From NCBI GenBank assembly GCA_027035825.1, contig JALVTX010000204.1:1-6505 (forward strand): a DNA stretch of 6,505 nucleotides, given 5' to 3'. Source of the DNA: Mariprofundaceae bacterium. GTDB lineage: Bacteria > Pseudomonadota > Zetaproteobacteria > Mariprofundales > Mariprofundaceae. The notes under the pieces are model-generated. The model saw only the letters and a program-made list of their open reading frames with translations. It ran no database searches and had not been told where the DNA came from. The position numbers and the translations under genes were made by a program. Positions 6,178 to 6,505 of this stretch are shown in pieces. Position 1 is the stretch's first letter, and each line of letters begins with the position of its first letter.

Positions 6178-6505
6178 GGGACTTCACCTCCAGCGGCAGT
6201 CTTGCGATCACCACCGAAGCCCCGGCTTGGTTCAGATGCCGGCCCAGCAGGTCGGCCTCGCCCCGGAACACGCCGCCCACCGCCAGCTCGCCATGGCCCA
6301 CGCTGGCCTCGCGCCAGTGCAGCGTCACCGAATGTTCGACTTTCGGTGCGGGTAACGGAGCCGAAGCCAACAGCCCGCCGTGTTTCAGGCTGAACCAGAG
6401 GATCGTCGCCTCGGTCACCGCCACCAGGCGATCGCCATCCGTGCCCAGGCCGATGGGATTGGAATCGCAACGGGGAACATCGCGCAGCCAGCGAAGATGG
6501 CCCCC
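6170..6505 (-). CDS. C-terminal end of a probable beta-propeller (SBBP-like repeat) protein, truncated by window edge
   Basis: The frame is open from the window edge to the TGA at 6172-6170, giving 111 residues. NPIGLGTDGDRLVAVTEATI is followed by FSLKHGGLLASAPLP, which resembles a propeller blade. HGELAVGGVFRGEADLLGR, then HLNQAGASVVIARLP, fits the pattern of SBBP-type repeats (G..vtG.f.G.adfgg..l...G..d.fva.l). Such repeats occur in exported or cell-surface proteins. The true start, any signal peptide and the number of repeats lie beyond the window; a GTG at 6424 is internal, not the start, because the frame stays open upstream. The gene ends 8 bases inside the next gene and carries that gene's ribosome site in its final codons, so it belongs to the same operon. 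Repeat family assignment is by eye from one repeat. Confidence 0.75.
   Translation of the reverse strand, partial: GGHLRWLRDVPRCDSNPIGLGTDGDRLVAVTEATILWFSLKHGGLLASAPLPAPKVEHSVTLHWREASVGHGELAVGGVFRGEADLLGRHLNQAGASVVIARLPLEVKSHE
6184..6191 (-). promoter_or_regulatory. Ribosome binding site of the membrane-protein gene
   Basis: Minus-strand GGAGGTGA, a full match to the anti-Shine-Dalgarno complement, ends six bases before the ATG at 6177. It lies in the last codons of the upstream gene and implies efficient initiation within the operon. Confidence 0.85.

Noticed and set aside
1..6505. Mobile elements, CRISPR arrays, tRNA or rRNA genes
   Set aside because: No transposase, integrase, terminal repeats, regularly spaced repeats or RNA gene signatures are seen anywhere in the window.

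Overview
This window comes from a GC-rich bacterial chromosome. The coding style (strong G/C third positions, a TTGAAG-17-TATAAA type promoter, GGAGG ribosome sites), a proteobacterial-type HtpX and a short stand-alone CinA-like protein suggest a proteobacterium or a close relative. The genus cannot be fixed from the sequence.

Positions 1-2310 are a protein-quality-control locus built around a divergent promoter. The N-terminal half of the ATP-dependent protease gene lon reads leftward from 1202 and leaves the window just after its Walker A motif. The membrane zinc protease gene htpX reads rightward from 1311 and ends in a clear intrinsic terminator at 2277-2308. The 108-base gap between them carries two opposed promoters. 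Their -35 boxes (CTTGAAA for lon, CTTGAAG for htpX) form the arms of an inverted repeat, and both fit a general or a heat-shock type sigma factor. The lon -10 box lies so close to the ATG that the message may be leaderless.

Positions 2309-2565 form a spacer in which I see no convincing gene. From 2566 a rightward gene encodes a 251-residue CinA-family protein with a molybdopterin-binding-like (MoCF) domain and without the C-terminal amidase domain of full-length CinA. Its last 11 bases overlap the end of a convergent gene.

Positions 3311-6505 are a leftward operon of at least three genes that overlap by 8 and 4 bases, so translational coupling is likely. In transcription order they are: the C-terminal end of a probable beta-propeller protein (start outside the window), a 475-residue protein with about five membrane segments and a large C-terminal soluble domain, and a 480-residue secreted protein with propeller-like repeats. 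I do not recognise the last two as members of a named family. Together they look like an envelope-associated module and are the least explained part of the window.
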